Origin: Ipomoea triloba
Lineage: Eukaryota; Streptophyta; Magnoliopsida; Solanales; Convolvulaceae
Reading direction: 5' to 3'
Assembly: GCF_003576645.1 (NCBI RefSeq)
Contig: NC_044919.1
Span: forward strand, 30,322,222-30,386,221
DNA: 64,000 bases
Shown: in pieces, positions 60,813 through 64,000 of the stretch
Numbering within the stretch: position 1 is the first letter of the stretch
Layout: each line of letters begins with the position of its first letter
Program-made: the position numbers and the translations under genes
The notes under the pieces: generated by a model
Told to the model about the DNA's origin: nothing
The model's input: only the letters and a program-made list of their open reading frames with translations
The model's database searches: none

Positions 60813-61151
60813 TAAGAGCATCCGCATCATGGATTATTCACAGTTTTAAAGAAAAAAATGGCAACTTGGAGGAGAAAAGTGCAAGAAAGAGAAGAGAGAA
60901 AATCATATTGCAAGTGAAGGGATTATTATGACATTTGGAACCCACACCAAATTTATATCACATGTGACAGTCATGCGTGGCTGTCACACTTGCGCTTAGC
61001 ATGCGCGTCACAAAAAAACCTTTACTTTTTATTTTTTTAAAATCAAATTTGTGTTTTTTTTTCTTCCATTCTTATTTTCTCTTCTCTCTTCACACTTAAA
61101 AAAACTTATCAAAAAAAAAAAAAAAAAACGCTACTACTAAGGATGCTCTAA
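60813..61151. mobile_element. Tourist-like (PIF/Harbinger) MITE
   Basis: Body 60816-61148 (333 bp) has termini GAGCATCC and GGATGCTC and is flanked by the 3-bp repeat TAA (60813-60815 and 61149-61151), as expected for PIF/Harbinger elements. It contains an internal palindrome around 'gtgacagtcatgcgtggctg'. Non-coding. Confidence 0.7.
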
Positions 61152-63168
61152 CACTAACAATCACCATTATATTGATCATTAATTAGTGAAGAGCATTTTT
61201 TAAAAATTCTTTCTACCACTTTTTAGATGGATGAAAATCATAACTTCCCCATAGCTACAAATGATATTATCTTCAATATAATATATTTAGCATTCCTATC
61301 CCCTCACTTACATGCAATGTGTATATATTCTATTTCTATATTCATTTAAAATTCCTAAAGTCCGATTATATATATATATTCTTGAATTGGTGGCTACTAA
61401 AACTTATTCCCTATTTTTTTTATTTTTTTTTTAAAAAACTTATTCCCTAACGTGAAAATCGGTTTCTAAAAATCTTACACGCAACCCAACCAAAACTTTA
61501 GTATTTCATGCAAGCTATATATAGGTTGGAAAGAGTCAAATGTGTACTGTTCATCAACAAAGCCATATTTATTTTATATCTCATATATTCTGGTTTCGTT
61601 GAAACCCATAAATTTACATATCAGTGTATATTTCTATACACAAATAGTTCAACCTAATTTTAATTTTTAGATTATTTGTGACATGGCAGGATTTGAACTT
61701 TAATCCCGTCTACCATTAAAAAAAATGTTTTCAATACAATTTTTCAATCACTGAATCACGGGACAACAAAGCTATATTTTATTCATTTATCAACATAGTC
61801 ATACACAAGGTTACTTATCGCTCTTCGTTATCTTATAAAATTAGTGTCAATTCTTAATAGTAGCCACCCATGAGGATCATGTGACTATACACAAACAAAC
61901 CATAACCAATCATCCTTCACTTTCAAAATCTCCATTACAGTCGCAAAATCTATATATATCCCCACACTTCCACTTTATTAGATATTAAACGAAAGGCAAG
62001 TGAGGTGATATTGGTTAATATAAGCTAATTCCATAAATCGTTTGTATTTAGTAGGAATCGAATTTGGTGGCCCTATTTTAACTTACCACGGTCAAAGAAG
62101 CATAGCTATTAACTTTCTCTAAATTGGTCAATCAATTTAGCTAAGCCCCAATTTTGAAGATGGATGTGATGTGCCGATAATAACTGTTTCTATTGTACAA
62201 TGTGAAATGTTTGATTACAAAATGCTAAGTGTGGTTGCGGGAACAAATATAATCAACAAAATAACAATATTATAAAAAGTGAACGACTTGCATTTGAGGT
62301 GTTTGGATCCCCTGTTTATACAAGTATGGGAGGTTTGTTATTTGTCTACAATTAATGATATTAGCGTGTGTCTAAAGTAAAATTATTTTGTCTTATTCTT
62401 ACTTATTCGGGCTTTATTGATTTGAACAGCCCAAATAATCCAATATATTTGGATTTCTTTGAGTCCATTAGATTTTTCCAAATATGGTAATTTCAACAAC
62501 CATTTTGATTTTTTTTATTTTTTATTTTAAATTCATAACGTTGATTGTAAATTGTAATTGAAGTATTTTAATTGATTTATTGTACATTGTTATAAATTAT
62601 TTTTTTAATCATTGATGTTTATGATTTTATCAAACTATATCTTAGACCTATTAACATGCCCCATTGTTGAATATTGTATTGTGCTTTCCTGTTGTGTAGT
62701 TTTTCATTGAACTAGTTGTTTTTTTTTCCATGTTTTTATTACTTTTTAATTTTTTTATATTACTTTTTGGCCTGTTTTTTTGCAGACAAAACATGTCATA
62801 GTGCATGCTTTGTTCTAAAAGCGCTTCATGGTGGGATTATCAAAAGAACACATGTTGATGTGAGATGAATTGGTTTGACTATGTTTGTGCTAATGATTTT
62901 GCAGTTAGTGTAATAATGTAAGTAATGGATAATGTTGGGAGAAAAAAATGTGATTTTTTTTACTATACTATTGGGTGGAGTGATGACAAAAAATTTGAAA
63001 TACAGAGTTATATATTTGACAATTCAAAATATGAGTTCACAATATTTAATGAACTTCTTTTATCTCGTTAAGTTAAAGTTGTAATTTAATACAAACTAAT
63101 AAATTGTGATTATTTTAAATAGTAAATTTTGATTAAAAATTTACATTTTCACTGCTTATAAGTTATAA

Positions 63169-63209
<41 letters not shown>

Positions 63210-64000
63210 AAATCTACTCTACCGTTTGGTAAGTGTGGGGCCGGGCATGGATCATTTCCTTCCACCACTATTAACTAAGAGTAATCCATCAATGACTTTT
63301 TGTTGATTTTTTCAGATTTTATGGTTGATGTGGAAGAGAGAAGTGAGAAGGAAATTATATTATTGTAAATGTAAGCTTTTTTGTGAGATCCACCACAAAC
63401 TAAAAATTATTCTCTTAGAGATTGCACTTGCTGCACCTAGGCACGTGTACTACACGTGGGTGTATAACACACATGATTTCTTTTTTATATAGATTTTTTC
63501 CTTCACTCATTTTTCCTTACATGACTTTTAAAAATTTGTGAAAAAAAATTTAAAAAAAAATCAACACTAAATAGGTTTGCTCCAAGTTCTTCTTGCTCAT
63601 ATAGTCTTCCATTAAATGATAAGATTATATGTGTTGACCAGTCAAAGGGCATTTAAAGCTGTTTTAAAAAAGAGAGATTCTCTCTCACACTCACTATGAG
63701 TTGAGTTTGACCATATTAAAAATACACATTTTTTGGGTGGTTCTTTGACTACCAAAAAGAAAACACACAATAAATGTTTTTCCTATAATAATGTTATTCT
63801 TTTTCCTACTGTACCCAATTTTGAGAATTTTAATTTATGGAAAAACACTTCACCCCAATTTGATTATACATTATGGATGAAATCCACTTTGAATCCAGAG
63901 ATCGATAAACTAATTTAGATGGTTCAATTGTTCATGGAATCAAACTAAGAATTGCCATAGATAGATAACACTATCAGGAGTAGTCAAACTTAAAACCTTG
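61152..64000. other. intergenic, AT-rich, no gene recognised
   Basis: Nearly 3 kb of AT-rich DNA with a poly-A run at 63178-63207 and T/A runs. A 61-codon plus frame at 63733-63918 has no family features. No exons, RNAs or transposon ends could be supported. Confidence 0.5.

Noticed and set aside
63733..63918. 61-codon plus frame near the window end
   Set aside because: AT-rich, no family features, no splice context.

Overview
The window is nuclear DNA from a flowering plant, almost certainly a eudicot. Genes are split by short AT-rich GT-AG introns, intergenic DNA is rich in (TA)n tracts and transposon debris, and the gene set is plant-specific: a plasmodesmal receptor-like protein, an LRR receptor kinase, a stomatal subtilase and a xyloglucan galactosyltransferase. 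The species cannot be fixed from the sequence; an asterid is only a guess.

Layout. 1-2.5 kb: a plasmodesmata-located protein (PDLP, +). 2.5-3.8 kb: LINE tail and Ty3-gypsy protease debris with a nested 42/187-bp tandem array. 5.4-12 kb: PRP39-type U1 snRNP splicing factor (13 coding exons, +). 12.8-14.2 kb: acidic TPR protein (-). 15.3-18.7 kb: LRR receptor-like kinase of the MIK1/PXL1 group (-). 22.2-25.6 kb: SDD1-type subtilase (-). 26-30.5 kb: repeats, namely elements sitting in (TA)n tracts and a fold-back Mutator-like element. 31-32.9 kb: MUR3-type xyloglucan galactosyltransferase (-). 34.3-39.2 kb: nested transposons (Ty1-copia inside a LINE inside a Mutator-like element). 40.7-44.7 kb: NDUFA9-like complex I subunit (12 exons, -) with a small Mutator-like element in intron 2. 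45-49 kb: more repeats. 49.8-53.2 kb: RIN13-like protein (+) with an overlapping uORF. 54.8-57.5 kb: TTC4/CNS1-type TPR co-chaperone (+) with a probable U12 AT-AC intron. 58.5-60 kb: intronless AMT1 ammonium transporter (+). 60-64 kb: AT-rich, with one Tourist-like MITE.

The genes do not form a pathway; each is an independent transcription unit. Several are close neighbours in Arabidopsis as I recall it: PRP39, SDD1 and TTC4 on early chromosome 1; RIN13, NDUFA9 and MUR3 on chromosome 2; MIK1 and AMT1;4 on chromosome 4. The window may therefore keep one ancestral block that was split by duplication and gene loss in that lineage. I found no new multigene system. The most notable items are the AT-AC intron, the uORF whose stop overlaps the RIN13 start, three Mutator-like elements with perfect 9-bp target duplications, and exact 42-bp duplications that look like assembly artefacts.
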